Below, piece after piece: positions 11,877 to 23,864 of a DNA stretch of 64,000 bases. Origin of the DNA: Sthenelais limicola (Eukaryota > Annelida > Polychaeta > Phyllodocida > Sigalionidae); the NCBI GenBank assembly GCA_942159475.1, contig OW804096.1, positions 141,535,442 to 141,599,441 on the forward strand, given 5' to 3'. Numbering within the stretch: the first letter of the stretch is position 1; each line of letters starts with the position of its first letter. The position numbers and the translations under genes were made by a program. The notes beneath the pieces were generated by a model. That model was not told the origin of the DNA and did not search any database. It was given only the letters and a program-made list of their open reading frames with translations.

Positions 11877-12940
11877 CCAATGCCCTCCTCCTATCTCTCT
11901 ATTGCTACCAATGGTACTACTCTCAGCAACCCAACCCAATGCCCTCCTCCTATCTCTCTATTGCAACCAATGGTACCACTCTCAGCAACCCAACCCAATG
12001 CCCTCCTCCTATCTCTCTATTGCAACCAATGGTACTACTCTCAGCAACCCAACCCAATGCCCTCCTCCTATCTCTCTATTGATACCAATGGTACCACTCT
12101 CAGCAACCCAACCCAATGCCCTCCTCCTATCTCTCTACTGCAACCAATGGTACCACTCTCAGCAACCCAATGCCCTCCTCCTATCTCTCTATTGCTACCA
12201 ATGGTACTACTCTCAGCAACCCAATGCCCTCCTCCTATCTCTCTATTGCAACCAATGGTACCACTCTCAGCAACCCAATGCCCTCCTCCTATCTCTCTAT
12301 TGCAACCAATGGTACCACTCTCAGCAACCCAATGCCCTCCTCCTATCTCTCTATTGCAACCAATGGTACCACTCTCAGCAACCCAACCCAATGCCCTCCT
12401 CCTATCTCTCTATTGCTACCAATGGTACCACTCTCAGCAACCCAACCCAATGCCCTCCTCCTATCTCTCTATTGCTACCAATGGTACCACTCTCAGCAAC
12501 CCAACCCAATGCCCTCCTCCTATCTCTCTATTGCTACCAATGGTACCACTCTCAGCAACCCAACCCAATGCCCTCCTCCTATCTCTCTATTGCAACCAAT
12601 GGTACTACTCTCAGCAACCCTACCCAATGCCCTCCTCCTATCTCTCTTTTGCAACCAATGGTACCACTCTCAGCAACCCAACCCAATGCCCTCCTCCTAT
12701 CTCTCTATTGCAACCAATGGTACCACTCTCAGCAACCCAATGCCCTCCTCCTATCTCTCTATTGCAACCAATGGTACCACTCTCAGCAACCCAACCCAAT
12801 GCCCTCCTCCTATCTCTCTATTGCAACCAATGGTACCACTCTCAGCAACCCAATGCCCTCCTCCTATCTCTCTATTGCAACCAATGGTACCACTCTCAGC
12901 AACCCAACCCAATGCCCTCCTCCTATCTCTCTATTGCAAC
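11877..12940. repeat. Higher-order duplication in the satellite, copy 1
   Basis: The order of 54- and 59-bp units and their private variants (ATTGATACCAATGG at 12078; CCTACCCAATGCCC at 12618; CTCTCTTTTGCAACC near 12640) repeats exactly 1538 bp further on. By eye the matched block covers about 1.06 kb. Confidence 0.8.
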
Positions 12941-13414
12941 CAATGGTACCACTCTCAGCAACCCAACCCAATGCCCTCCTCCTATCTCTCTATTGCAACC
13001 AATGGTACCACTCTCAGCAACCCAACCCAATGCCCTCCTCCTATCTCTCTATTGCAACCAATGGTACCACTCTCAGCAACCCAATGCCCTCCTCCTATCT
13101 CTCTATTGCAACCAATGATACCACTCTCAGCAACCCAATGCCCTCCTCCTATCTCTCTATTGCAACCAATGGTACCACTCTCAGCAACCCAACCCAATGC
13201 CCTCCTCCTATCTCTCTATTGCAACCAATGGTACCACTCTCAGCAACCCAATGCCCTCCTCCTATCTCTCTATTGCAACCATTGGTACCACTCTCAGCAA
13301 CCCAACCCAATGCCCTCCTCCTATCTCTCTATTGCAACCAATGGTACCACTCTCAGCAACCCAATGCCCTCCTCCTATCTCTCTATTGCAACCAATGATA
13401 CCACTCTCAGCAAC

Positions 13415-14478
13415 CCAATGCCCTCCTCCTATCTCTCTATTGCTACCAATGGTACTACTCTCAGCAACCCAACCCAATGCCCTCCTCCTATCTCTCTATT
13501 GCAACCAATGGTACCACTCTCAGCAACCCAACCCAATGCCCTCCTCCTATCTCTCTATTGCAACCAATGGTACTACTCTCAGCAACCCAACCCAATGCCC
13601 TCCTCCTATCTCTCTATTGATACCAATGGTACCACTCTCAGCAACCCAACCCAATGCCCTCCTCCTATCTCTCTACTGCAACCAATGGTACCACTCTCAG
13701 CAACCCAATGCCCTCCTCCTATCTCTCTATTGCTACCAATGGTACTACTCTCAGCAACCCAATGCCCTCCTCCTATCTCTCTATTGCAACCAATGGTACC
13801 ACTCTCAGCAACCCAATGCCCTCCTCCTATCTCTCTATTGCAACCAATGGTACCACTCTCAGCAACCCAATGCCCTCCTCCTATCTCTCTATTGCAACCA
13901 ATGGTACCACTCTCAGCAACCCAACCCAATGCCCTCCTCCTATCTCTCTATTGCTACCAATGGTACCACTCTCAGCAACCCAACCCAATGCCCTCCTCCT
14001 ATCTCTCTATTGCTACCAATGGTACCACTCTCAGCAACCCAACCCAATGCCCTCCTCCTATCTCTCTATTGCTACCAATGGTACCACTCTCAGCAACCCA
14101 ACCCAATGCCCTCCTCCTATCTCTCTATTGCAACCAATGGTACTACTCTCAGCAACCCTACCCAATGCCCTCCTCCTATCTCTCTTTTGCAACCAATGGT
14201 ACCACTCTCAGCAACCCAACCCAATGCCCTCCTCCTATCTCTCTATTGCAACCAATGGTACCACTCTCAGCAACCCAATGCCCTCCTCCTATCTCTCTAT
14301 TGCAACCAATGGTACCACTCTCAGCAACCCAACCCAATGCCCTCCTCCTATCTCTCTATTGCAACCAATGGTACCACTCTCAGCAACCCAATGCCCTCCT
14401 CCTATCTCTCTATTGCAACCAATGGTACCACTCTCAGCAACCCAACCCAATGCCCTCCTCCTATCTCTCTATTGCAAC
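13415..14478. repeat. Higher-order duplication in the satellite, copy 2
   Basis: Partner of 11877-12940 at a constant offset of 1538 bp. Matching fails before 13415 and after 14478, so the event was one block duplication by unequal exchange rather than uniform array homogenisation. Confidence 0.8.
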
Positions 14479-15748
14479 CAATGGTACTACTCTCAGCAAC
14501 CCAATGCCCTCCTCCTATCTCTCTATTGCAACCAATGGTACCACTCTCAGCAACCCAATGCCCTCCTCCTATCTCTCTATTGCAACCAATGGTACTACTC
14601 TCAGCAACCCAACCCAATGCCCTCCTCCTATCTCTCTATTGCAACCAATGGTACCACTCTCAGCAACCCAACCCAATGCCCTCCTCCTATCTCTCTATTG
14701 CAACCAATGGTACTACTCTCAGCAACCCAATGCCCTCCTCCTATCTCTCTATTGCAACCAATGGAACCACTCTCAGCAACCCAACCCAATGCCCTCCTCC
14801 TATCTCTCTATTGCAACCAATGGTACTACTCTCAGCAACCCAATGCCCTCCTCCTATCTCTCTATTGCAACCAATGGTACTACTATCAGCAACCCAATGC
14901 CCTCCTCCTATCTCTCTATTGCAACCAATGGTACTACTCTCAGCAACCCAACCCAATGCCCTCCTCCTATCTCTCTATTGCAACCAATGGTACCACTCTC
15001 AGCAACCCAACCCAACCCTCCTCCTATCTCTCTATTGCAACCAATGGTACCACTCTCAGCAACCCAACCCTCCTCCTATCTCTCTACTGCAACCAATGGT
15101 ACCACTCTCAGCAACCCAACCCTCCTCCTATCTCTCTATTGCTACCAATGGTACCACTCTCAGCAACCCAACCCTCCTCCTATCTCTCTATTGCAACCAA
15201 TGGTACCACTCTCAGCAACCCAATGCCCTCCTCCTATCTCTCTATTGCTACCAATGGTACCACTCTCAGCAACCCAACCCTCCTCCTATCTCTCTATTGC
15301 AACCAATGGTACCACTCTCAGCAACCCAATGCCCTCCTCCTATCTCTCTATTGCAACCAATGGTACCACTCTCAGCAACCCAACCCAATGCCCTCCTCCT
15401 ATCTCTCTATTGCAACCAATGGTACCACTCTCAGCAACCCAACCCAATGCCCTCCTCCTATCTCTCTATTGCAACCAATGGTACCACTCTCAGCAACCCA
15501 ATGCCCTCCTCCTTTCTCTCTACTGCAACCAATGGTACCACTCTCAGCAACCCAACCCAATGCCCTCCTCCTATCACTGCTCCCTCTGGTGACGAGTGAT
15601 TACTGGCCTCCACATTCGGGAACAGCTCAAGTCTGATTTGAGCTCCTCTTTGAAGTGTGCAATCATCGCCTTGAGCTGCTCCCATACATAGACATACATG
15701 TGGGTATATATGGGGGTATTGTAATGTAGGTAATACTGAGGGAATAAT

Positions 15749-15983
15749 AGGGTCAGATTTACAGAAAGTGCACAATCTACTGTTCTACACATCTCTCAAA
15801 TTCTGCTATATTAGAGTGAAAATAGATGAATACTAGGTATATCTGAGTATATTCTGTATTGTATTTATTCAATAAATCTGTCTGGTTATGGTAAGCTGTA
15901 TTTTGAACCAGATCTTTGACTTAAATATGGTTTTTTTGAGGATTGGTGATGGCCAATTGTACATTTTCCGAAGACTTGACCCA
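15749..15983 (+). mobile_element. MITE family A copy
   Basis: Divergent TIRs (AGGGTCAGATTTACAGAAAG; ATTTTCCGAAGACTTGACCC) over 235 bp. Confidence 0.75.
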
Positions 15984-16077
15984 ACAGCTGTACAATCAAT
16001 TGCCATACATTGAGGGAAGTGTGGTCTAGGCTGATGGTATATTATATAATATAATGTATATTATTATAGATATAGTG

Positions 16078-16190
16078 GCTGGTAGAGAAAGAAGGAAAGT
16101 GGGGAGGAAGGGAGGGGAGGGGGGTAGATGGAGGAACACAAAGAAATAGAGACAGGGGAAGAGTGTGAGAGAGACAGAAAAAAGAGAGGG
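16078..16190. repeat. Purine-rich simple sequence
   Basis: GA/GGA-rich low-complexity DNA that leads directly into the next MITE A copy. Confidence 0.6.
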
Positions 16191-16420
16191 AGATTTTAAG
16201 AAAATGTACAATTGGCCTTCAACAATCCTCTCAAAGAACCCACATTAAAGACAAAAATGAGCTTAAAAATGCAGTTTAACATAACAGAACTGATACTTTA
16301 AATCCATGCGATACCAAATATACTCAGATATACCCAGTATTCTTCATTCTTTAGCCTAATTTAGCAGAATGTCTTTAATGTGTAGAGCTGCCAATTGTAC
16401 ATTTTCTTAAAATCTGACCA
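16190..16420 (-). mobile_element. MITE family A copy
   Basis: The left TIR lacks its first bases (it starts AGATTTTAAGAAAATGTACA). The right TIR is TTTTCTTAAAATCTGACC. Confidence 0.75.
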
Positions 16421-16952
16421 GAGTATTCTTATCGCAAATTGTTATTGCCACTTCAAGCGACAACATCAGTTTTTCACCCATAAGAGACAATTTTATTTTA
16501 CCCCAAATAAAATACTAAAACTTCCCCTGTCTTTTGTTCTTGTTCCATTGTTTAATAAATGACCAAAAAATATCCAATGTGCGCCTATGACCTCCAAAAC
16601 TGTAATATCTAGACAATTTGTTGATTGATTGATTTGAATTTTATTTCCATGACTTTCATAATTGTTATACAGGAAATTGGATAATCGTTCTATGCTCAGT
16701 GACATTTCATCCTCGCGGACCATCAAGAATTACTCATATTTTTATGTTAAGTCGTTAGGAGCATAAACTACAATAATAATCATGAAGACTGAACTGTCTT
16801 TCAACTAGTGAAGGCTCATTGAGAAATACAATACAAATGTTACATTACAGTTTATGGTGAAATATACTACTCTGGCTATCCCGACCCTTCCTCATCCCCC
16901 CCCCCCCCCACTCTCCACCCCCCCCTCCCCCCCCCCCCCCCATCCCCACAAA
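16421..16952. other. Intergenic with poly-C tracts
   Basis: No gene. Two long cytosine runs lie at 16897-16941. Confidence 0.55.
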
Positions 16953-17351
16953 TGTGATCCATTTGAGGAGAATGAGTCATAAGTCGCAAAATATGGATTT
17001 TGAGATATCATCATATTTGAAACAATGAGATCAAGCCGATTCCAATGATATTAAACATTAAGGACATTTAAGAAGTATTTCTATATTTTAAATTTGATAT
17101 TTTTTTAAAAAAGAGTTTGCAATATCTTTGGGTGGACAATTACTAGTAAAGAAGCTAAATATACTCTATAAGATGAACTTAGTAATGCAAGATATATTTA
17201 TTACAATGTCTTAAAATGTGCTACCTGTATTTATGCTACTAGCAGCTCCGAGAACGCCAAAAAACATTCTAAGCAAGGGTTCTTATAAATAATCTACTTT
17301 GAAAAATGTCAATTTTGCGACTTGTGACTCATTTTCCTGAAACACACCACA
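16953..17351 (+). mobile_element. MITE family B, full-length copy
   Basis: TIRs TGTGATCCATTTGAGGAGAA and CATTTTCCTGAAACACACCA over 399 bp, with AA flanking both ends. Confidence 0.75.
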
Positions 17352-17524
17352 AATGGTGGCTGCGTTGATGACAGGATATGAGGGGAGGGGAGGAAATGAT
17401 TGCGGCAGCAGGCTCGGGTGGAGGAAAAAGAGAGAAGGGAAAACAGGGATGGAGAGCTGATGATTGGTCTGTCAGGGGAATAGTACTTGGCATGGCTCAT
17501 GGTTCTACAAGCAATGTAATAATG

Positions 17525-17905
17525 GGCAATGGAACAGGCAGTCAGAAATTGTACAATTGGGCACTTGCATGTGCCACTGCGCATGTCTGGTACAGTGCAT
17601 CATGGGATGGATTTTGATGAAATCTTACATACGAATATTTGGGAACATTTTTTTTAAAAAATACAAAAATGTTTTCACGAATATCACAGCTTTTGTGAAT
17701 GTTCTATAAAAACCAAATGCATGATGGGAACGATGGAGGCTTGTGTTATGGCAACATGTATAACACATGGATATTGACATTAGAGCATTGATAAATATTC
17801 CATGCTGAACATGGCATGTTTTCTATAAATTTTATACTGTACCATTAGTCCCATAATGCCATACGAATCAGGATTCAAAATGGCAGTTATGCAACTCCCC
17901 TATTC
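17525..17905 (-). repeat. Dispersed repeat D, inverted copy
   Basis: Reverse complement of 9486-9845: AACCAAATGCATGATGGGA, CACATGGATATTGACATTAG, CCATGCTGAACATGGCATG and ATGCAACTCCCCT appear in the mirrored order. This copy has an extra A/T-rich tract near 17645-17670. Confidence 0.65.
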
Positions 17906-17907
17906 AA

Positions 17908-18020
17908 CTTCACGAATGTTTTAAAATAACCCAAATGCAGGACAAAAATGGGGTTTAAATTACAGTTCACCAGACTAATTGAGTTGATATAATACCAAAA
18001 TATACCGAGTATTTGATTAC
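17908..18020 (-). repeat. MITE family A, truncated copy
   Basis: The interior of the family (TTTTAAAATAACCCAAATGC, then AGTTCACCAG and TATACCGAGTATTTGATT) is present without either TIR. Confidence 0.5.
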
Positions 18021-18274
18021 AAAACATCACATATCAAGGAGAAAAATAATAACTTTCTGATTGGCTGTAACTTACCAAAATTGATTGTCATGAGAGGAGC
18101 ACTCCTCAATATTGTTTCTGATTTGCTGTGGCTCAAATTAGTACAAACATTATTGATAAAACATCGCTTCTTTTGCATGTCTTTCGACTTATTGGATGGA
18201 AATGAGACTTCCACAATGACATCCATTCCCAAGTTTTGAGTCCATAGTTAACCTGTTTTAGTAAACTGGTCACA

Positions 18275-18640
18275 ATTGCTTGTCTATAGTCTATCCGAGA
18301 AGTAGTTGACACATGATTCCTTTGGCCTTTAAGAAGAGGGAAAAGCGGCGTTTTTTTTTATTTCTATTTATGACAAGGACCTGTCAGCCCATTGAGTCGC
18401 TCATTGCAATCAACCATGGCGAAACAGGGCCAGTATAACCAGTTCTTCCTTCCTTTTAACCAAAACAACACCTGAGGCAGCGCAATAAAATACAGCTGTA
18501 TATCTGGCAATGATCAGTCGCAAACGGCGATTCAGGGAGCAAAGGTTTGAAGTTAAAAATCCCCCACTTTTCCCTCACCTTAAAGGGACTAAGGAATCAC
18601 GTGTCAACTACTTTTCGGACAGACTATACCTCCAACCAAT
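18275..18640. mobile_element. Foldback element with arms of about 70 bp
   Basis: The left arm TATAGTCTATCCGAGAAGTA, GTTGACACATGATTCCTTT pairs with AAGGAATCACGTGTCAACTA, CTTTTCGGACAGACTATAC at the right. The pairing continues inward through the TTTAAGAAGAGGGAAAAG and CTTTTCCCTCACCTTAAAG arms. No ORF, about 365 bp. This is typical of a non-autonomous DNA element. The class is not determined. Confidence 0.7.
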
Positions 18641-18762
18641 CACAAGCAGGTCGTTGATCAATTATAATTGGTGACTGGTATATGGGGTCCAAAAAGGCAC
18701 AAACATATTCTAAGTGTGTTTATCTCTCATGAACCTTCACCATTTCAACCACACTTGATAAT

Positions 18763-18999
18763 TGGGTCAGATTTTCAAAAAATGTACAATTCACCCTCAC
18801 CAATCCTCTCAAATAACCCACATTTAAGACAGAAATGAGCTTCAAAATAGAGTTCAACATAACAGAACTGATACTTTACATCAATGTGATACCAGATATA
18901 CTCACATATGCTCAGTATTCATCATTTTTCAGCCAAATTTAGCAGAATTTCCTAAATGTGTAGAGCTGCCAATTGTACATTTTCTGAAAATCTGACCCA
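18763..18999 (-). mobile_element. MITE family A copy
   Basis: TIRs TGGGTCAGATTTTCAAAAAA and TTTTCTGAAAATCTGACCCA, 237 bp. Confidence 0.82.
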
Positions 19000-19091
19000 T
19001 TTATGTGTGCCCAAGATTCCAGATGGCGGCCATGCAAGTCCCTTATTGTACCTTTTCTGACACCTTGAGCCATGTATTACACTCTAGATGT

Positions 19092-19328
19092 ATGGGTCTG
19101 ATTTTCTGAAAATGCACAATCTACAGTTTTACACATCACTCAAATTCTGCTTAATTAGAGTGAAAATATATAAATACTAGGTATAACTGAGTATATTCTG
19201 TATTGTATTCATTCAATAAATCTGCCCGGTTATGTTGAACTGTATTTTGATCCTGATTTTCCTCTTAAATTTGGGTTATTTGAGGGTATTGGTAAAGGTC
19301 GATTGAACGTTTTCTCAAGATCCTAACC
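19092..19328 (+). mobile_element. MITE family A copy
   Basis: Degenerate TIRs (ATGGGTCTGATTTTCTGAAA; CGTTTTCTCAAGATCCTAAC), with the interior order preserved. Confidence 0.72.
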
Positions 19329-19636
19329 ATATAATAATCTAACTGGTGAACATAGAATTATAATCAAGAAAATATCAAATATTCAATATAAATACAATTC
19401 TGGACATAAGCTTGGTCTACCTGTTGGATGACCAGTGACACCTGCTATACAGGTATGTCAGGTGTTATGTACCACACTACTTATCGGACAATACCTGTCA
19501 ATTACCTAAGTGCTGTGTCATGCTGGCCCCACTTATGTCATAGATTCTACGCTCAGAAATTCTAACTGCTCATTCTAGGGTCGGTGTTCGAGCACTATTG
19601 GGATGAATGATAGTACAATGTACACTGTACAATGCA

Positions 19637-19871
19637 TGGGTGAGATCGTCAGAAAATGTACAATTCACCTTCACCAATCTTCTCAAATGACCCAAATTTA
19701 AGAGAAAGGTGACTTTAAAAATACAGTTTAACACAATAAAAGAGATAATTTTTATCAAAACAATGCCAAAGATACTCTGATATACCCATTATTCATATGT
19801 TGTCAGTCTAATTTAGCAGAAGTTAAACAAATTGTAGAGCTGCCGAATGTGCATTTTCTGAAAATCTGACA
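19637..19871 (-). mobile_element. MITE family A copy
   Basis: TIRs TGGGTGAGATCGTCAGAAAA and CATTTTCTGAAAATCTGACA. Confidence 0.75.
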
Positions 19872-19954
19872 CTATTGCATATAGTTTATTTCCATTTCAA
19901 TACGGTACATTAATAGAATTCCAACATCTGGAAATAGGTGCCCCATTGTATGCT

Positions 19955-20171
19955 AACGACAATTCTTCATCAATTTTCTCAAATAATCCAGATTTGAGGC
20001 CAAAACAAGGTTCAGAATACAGTTCAACTACGCCCAACACATTTTTTGAATCTGCAAAAATACCAAACATACTCAGATATAGTTAACATTTATCATTTCC
20101 CAGTTTTATTTAGGAGAAGCTAGTGAAATGTGTAAAACTGCCAATTGTAGATTTGCTGACGATCTGGCTGC
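19955..20171 (-). repeat. MITE family A, degraded copy
   Basis: The interior is recognisable (CATCAATTTTCTCAAATAAT; CCAATTGTAGATTTGCTGAC) but the left TIR is gone. It abuts the next copy. Confidence 0.6.
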
Positions 20172-20175
20172 AATA

Positions 20176-20413
20176 TGGGTCAGATTTTCAGAAAATGTAC
20201 AATTCAACTTCGCTAATCTTCTCAAATAACCCAAATTTTTCAGACGAAAATAAAGTTCAAAACACAATTTAACCTAACCAAACCGATTGGTAGAATCAAT
20301 GCAATGCAGAATATACTCGAATTTACCTAGTATAGACCAAATTGTAGCCTAATTTAGCAGAATTTACTGAATGTGTACAGCTGCCAATTGTACATTTTCT
20401 GAAAATCTGACCC
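20176..20413 (-). mobile_element. MITE family A copy
   Basis: Both TIRs are intact, 238 bp, TA outside each end. Confidence 0.82.
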
Positions 20414-20502
20414 ATATACGTGTGTAAGTCTGGGATTCCAAAATCAATATGTTCACTTAAATGGATTTTGAACCTCCTTTTTTATCTTCAATTTGGGTTA
20501 TT

Positions 20503-20739
20503 TGGGTCAGATTGTCAGAAAATATACAATTGGCAGCTCTACACATTAAGGAAATTGTGTAATATTAGGCTGAAAAATGAAGAATACCAGGTATGTCTGA
20601 GTATATTTGGCATCGCATTGATTTAATGTATCAGTTCCATTATGTTAAACTGCATTTTGAAGCCAATTTCTGTCTTAAATGTCGGTTATTTGAGAGGATT
20701 GGTGAAGGCGAATTGTGCATTTTCTGAAAATCTGACCCA
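20503..20739 (+). mobile_element. MITE family A copy in a family A remnant
   Basis: TIRs TGGGTCAGATTGTCAGAAAA and TTTTCTGAAAATCTGACCCA. The 50 bp just upstream (TTTTGAACCTCC to TTTGGGTTATT) is the tail interior of another family A copy, so this one probably inserted into an older copy. Confidence 0.75.
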
Positions 20740-21125
20740 TTGGTGGAAATAAACACATTTTCTGAAGACCTGGGCCAAATCCATTACGAGCAGTGAGCAA
20801 TGAGCAATTAAGATATTACCATGGTGATAAGGAGCAACTCTATCCTCCTCTCTCCTCCTCACTCTCTTAATATTAAAGCCCCACTCTATCTCAGTCACTC
20901 GGAACGCACAAGAAAAGGGTGTGAAAAAGCACTGCTTCTAAACAAGACCTAATCACACGTTACAACGCTCGGCCGGGCACGAGAATGAACGTGAGTTGTC
21001 GAGAAAGCGAATAGCGTGCGACACAATGCCCCAGAAAAGCAACAGTGGGCTAATCCCTAAAGTCTACTAAAAACTCCCCCACCACTTGTTTTTAACCTGG
21101 GTTTCAGCAGTGACAGGGTGAGGTT
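20740..21125. other. Intergenic, nothing recognised
   Basis: No gene or repeat that I can support. Confidence 0.4.
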
Positions 21126-21139
21126 GTTGATGTCCCTTT

Positions 21140-21635
21140 TTCCACTCTGAGAAATGCAGGTTCCTGAATTTCACTCTGAGAAATGCTGGTTCCTGAATTT
21201 CACTCTGAGAAATGCAGGTTCCTGAATTCCACTCTGAGAAATGCTGGTTCCTGAATTTCCGCTCTGAGAAATGCAGGTTCTTGAATTCCACTTTGAGAAA
21301 TGCAGGTTCCTGAATTTCCACTCTAAGAAATGCAGGGTCCTGAATTCCACTCTGAGAAATGCAAGTTCCTGAATTCCACTCTGAGAAATGCAGGTTCCTG
21401 AATTCCACTCTGAGAAATGCAGGTTCCTGAATTCCACTCTGAGAAATGCAGGTTCCTGAATTCCACTCTGAGAAATGCAGGTTCCTGAATTCCACTCTGA
21501 GAAATGCAGGTTCCTGGATTCCACTCTGAGAAATGCAGGTTCCTTGAATTCCACTCTGAGAAATACAGGTTCCTGAATTCCATTCTGAGAAATGCAGGTT
21601 CCTGAATTCCACTCTGAGAAATGCAGGTTCCTTGT
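21140..21635. repeat. 29-bp minisatellite, about 17 units
   Basis: The unit CTCTGAGAAATGCAGGTTCC then TGAATTCCA carries an EcoRI-type GAATTC in most copies. Because 29 is not a multiple of 3, three units make one 29-residue period on the minus strand, giving long Phe/Ser/Gln-rich ORFs in all three frames. They are artefacts. Confidence 0.92.
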
Positions 21636-21954
21636 GTTCCTGAAGTCAACGTCCTGTTGATAAACTTTAATTGATCTGATATTTTATTTAATTACATCAT
21701 ATTTTTCTACCGATTTAAATGTTATTCTGTAACCTTTTATCTAGATGTTCTATCTCTCCGAGAAAAGCGTCCTTCCAGACATAATGCTGGGATAGAATAA
21801 ATATTTAAAAAAAAAAAAAAAAACAATGTCAAGCTATTTCATGTTTTTGTTAGTCTCATTAGTTATAAGCGGAACTATGTATTTTAGTGGGTCTAAATAC
21901 CAATAGGATAGGAGGGATGTTAAACCCCACTGGACACATTATTTACATGCAGGT
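21636..21954. other. Intergenic with a poly-A run
   Basis: A run of A lies at 21808-21824. No gene is seen. Confidence 0.4.
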
Positions 21955-22215
21955 TAGCTAACGAGTTGGTTGAAGGAACGTGACTATTCTAAGCGACTGA
22001 AACCAACGAGTTAATTAACAGATTTATTATATGTGCTTTCAATCATGAAAATTGAAAAAGTCGAGCCATAAATTTTAATTTTACCGGTCATATTAGTAAA
22101 AACAGATTGGTTGTCATGAAAATAACCCCACGTAAATCACTAGTGAAATACTCACTATGCATCAATCACTCTAGATACGTTGTTTTCAGAGCAATGCGTG
22201 TATAATAAATATATA
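21955..22215 (+). mobile_element. Foldback element family E
   Basis: One end is a hairpin: GGTTAGCTAACGAGTTGGTT, then CCAACGAGTTAATTAAC. The other end is GCAATGCGTGTATAATAAAT. A full reverse-complement copy lies at 37640-37895. No ORF. Confidence 0.65.
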
Positions 22216-22761
22216 TAAGATGTATTTGTTATTAAACCATATTGCATTTTAGAACTAAACTTGTGTTTTTAAAAACGATGTTTTAATTCTTTTTGTTTTT
22301 CACTTTTAGGTGAGTGACGCTGATCAATATATTTTCCATTATGAAAGAGTTTCTATGGTAGGTGAGTGTTTTTAATATATACAAATTGTATTTCTGTAGC
22401 TGTGAAAGAGCGAGGATTGGCTCTCCCTCTCCTCTATTCTCAATTGTAGCCATATGTTAGTGTGTTCTGGGGTTAATTTGTGTGTTGGGGTCTAATTAGA
22501 TAGTCAATTAATTAGTCCATTAGCCTAAATACCTTATTATAGGAAAGTGAATACTCCCCTTATATCAATGGGTTAAATATGTGGGTTGCTTGCTTCGCCT
22601 CGCTTGCTGTAAGTATTAGATAGCTGTCACTAAATACAGGTGAATTACAACATCCATATTCATATATTCAATCGACCTACACTCTTGACCTATGCTTGCT
22701 CCCTACCCTTGGTGACATGCAGTTAAGGGCAGGACACACCAACACATATACCATTCTCATA
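22216..22761. other. Intergenic, nothing recognised
   Basis: AT-rich, no supported feature. Confidence 0.4.
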
Positions 22762-23126
22762 TGTGATGTGTTTTAAGAAAATGAGTCACAAGTCGCAAAA
22801 TATGGATTTTGAGATATCACCACACTGGGACACCTAATATGTATTTCTTGCTTTAAATTTGATAATTTTATTTAAAAAAAAATGTTTGCAATGTTTCTGG
22901 ATGGGTACTTATTAGTAAAGAAACTAAATATACTCCATACGATGGCCTTCACAACGTAATAATATATTTATTACAATGTCCTGAAATTTGTTGTATGGAT
23001 TTATATGAGTATAAGTGATAAACCATCCGAGAATCAGAACCTTTCAATAAAGAAATCTTGTGGAAAAAACACTTTGAAAAATATCAATTTTGCGACTTAT
23101 GACTCATTTTCCTGAAACACATCACA
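22762..23126 (+). mobile_element. MITE family B copy
   Basis: TIRs TGTGATGTGTTTTAAGAAAA and TTTTCCTGAAACACATCACA, TA on both flanks. 365 bp with a small internal deletion relative to the 400-bp copies. Confidence 0.78.
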
Positions 23127-23348
23127 TATGTGAGATCTATGTTCCTGGAGGGATTCTTCCCATCCAGAGTAAAGCAATGAACCAAAATGAAAAAGTTAAT
23201 TCATGATCTTAGGTTCTTTATAATCACCCCTAATTTTCATAGTGTCCTCTCCTCCCTCTCTCTCCTCTTGCGCCCACTTGAGCTGTTAAATTGAATCTTC
23301 TTCCTCACTCGAGATATGGTCTGACACAAGTGTGCCCTGTCATTAAAT

Positions 23349-23755
23349 GTGATCCGTTTTAGGAAAATGAGTCATAAGTCGCAAGATCTGGATTTTGGGA
23401 TATTACAATATTTGAAAAAAGGAGATCAATGTGATTCCAATGAATGTAAACACTAGGGTACCTAACATGTATTTCTATATTTTAAGTTTGACATTTTTAT
23501 TTTTGAAAAAAAAAAGTTTGCAATGTTTCTGGCTGCGTAAACCAGTAAAGTAACTAAATATACTCCATAAGAATGCTTTCAAATGCAATGATATATTTAA
23601 TACAATGTCCCAAAATTTGGTGCATAGATTCATATAACTATAACTGCTAGACCCACTGAAAATCAGAACATTTCACTAAAGAGACCTTGTGGAAAAGACA
23701 CTTTGAAAAATATCCATTTTGCGACTTATGACTCATTTTCCTGAAACACATCTCA
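23349..23755 (+). mobile_element. MITE family B, full-length copy
   Basis: TIRs TGTGATCCGTTTTAGGAAAA and TTTTCCTGAAACACATCTCA, AA on both flanks, 407 bp. Confidence 0.78.
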
Positions 23756-23864
23756 AATGGTATTTGCCTTCAGCTGATGTGATATAAATAATTGTGATGA
23801 ATGGTAAGGGGGAATGCCTTCGGGCGTCCAACTAGTTTGGGCTTTAGTTCGAAATACAAGCAAA

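Larger units (their letters stand above)
10850..15590. repeat. 59-bp satellite array, about 4.7 kb
   Basis: The unit is CCCTCCTCCTATCTCTCTAT, TGCAACCAATGGTACCACTC, TCAGCAACCCAACCCAATG. Variants of 54 bp drop one AACCC, and 53- to 54-bp variants drop AATGC after the second CAACCC. Recurrent point variants are TGCTACC for TGCAACC and TACTACT for TACCACT. There are roughly 80 units. None of the three forward frames of the unit contains a stop, so very long overlapping ORFs (890, 1158, 800, 681 and 660 residues) arise with no coding meaning. The minus strand gives short GWVAESGTIG-type repeats. It starts beside a MITE C relative and ends at a non-repetitive edge near 15585. Confidence 0.95.

Noticed and set aside
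10726..15636. Very long forward ORFs (up to 1158 codons) and minus-strand ORFs in the 59-bp array
   Set aside because: They follow from a stop-free tandem unit and exist in all three frames at once. No unique coding sequence flanks them.
21067..21649. Minus-strand ORFs with a repeated Phe/Ser/Glu motif
   Set aside because: Three parallel frames over a 29-bp minisatellite.
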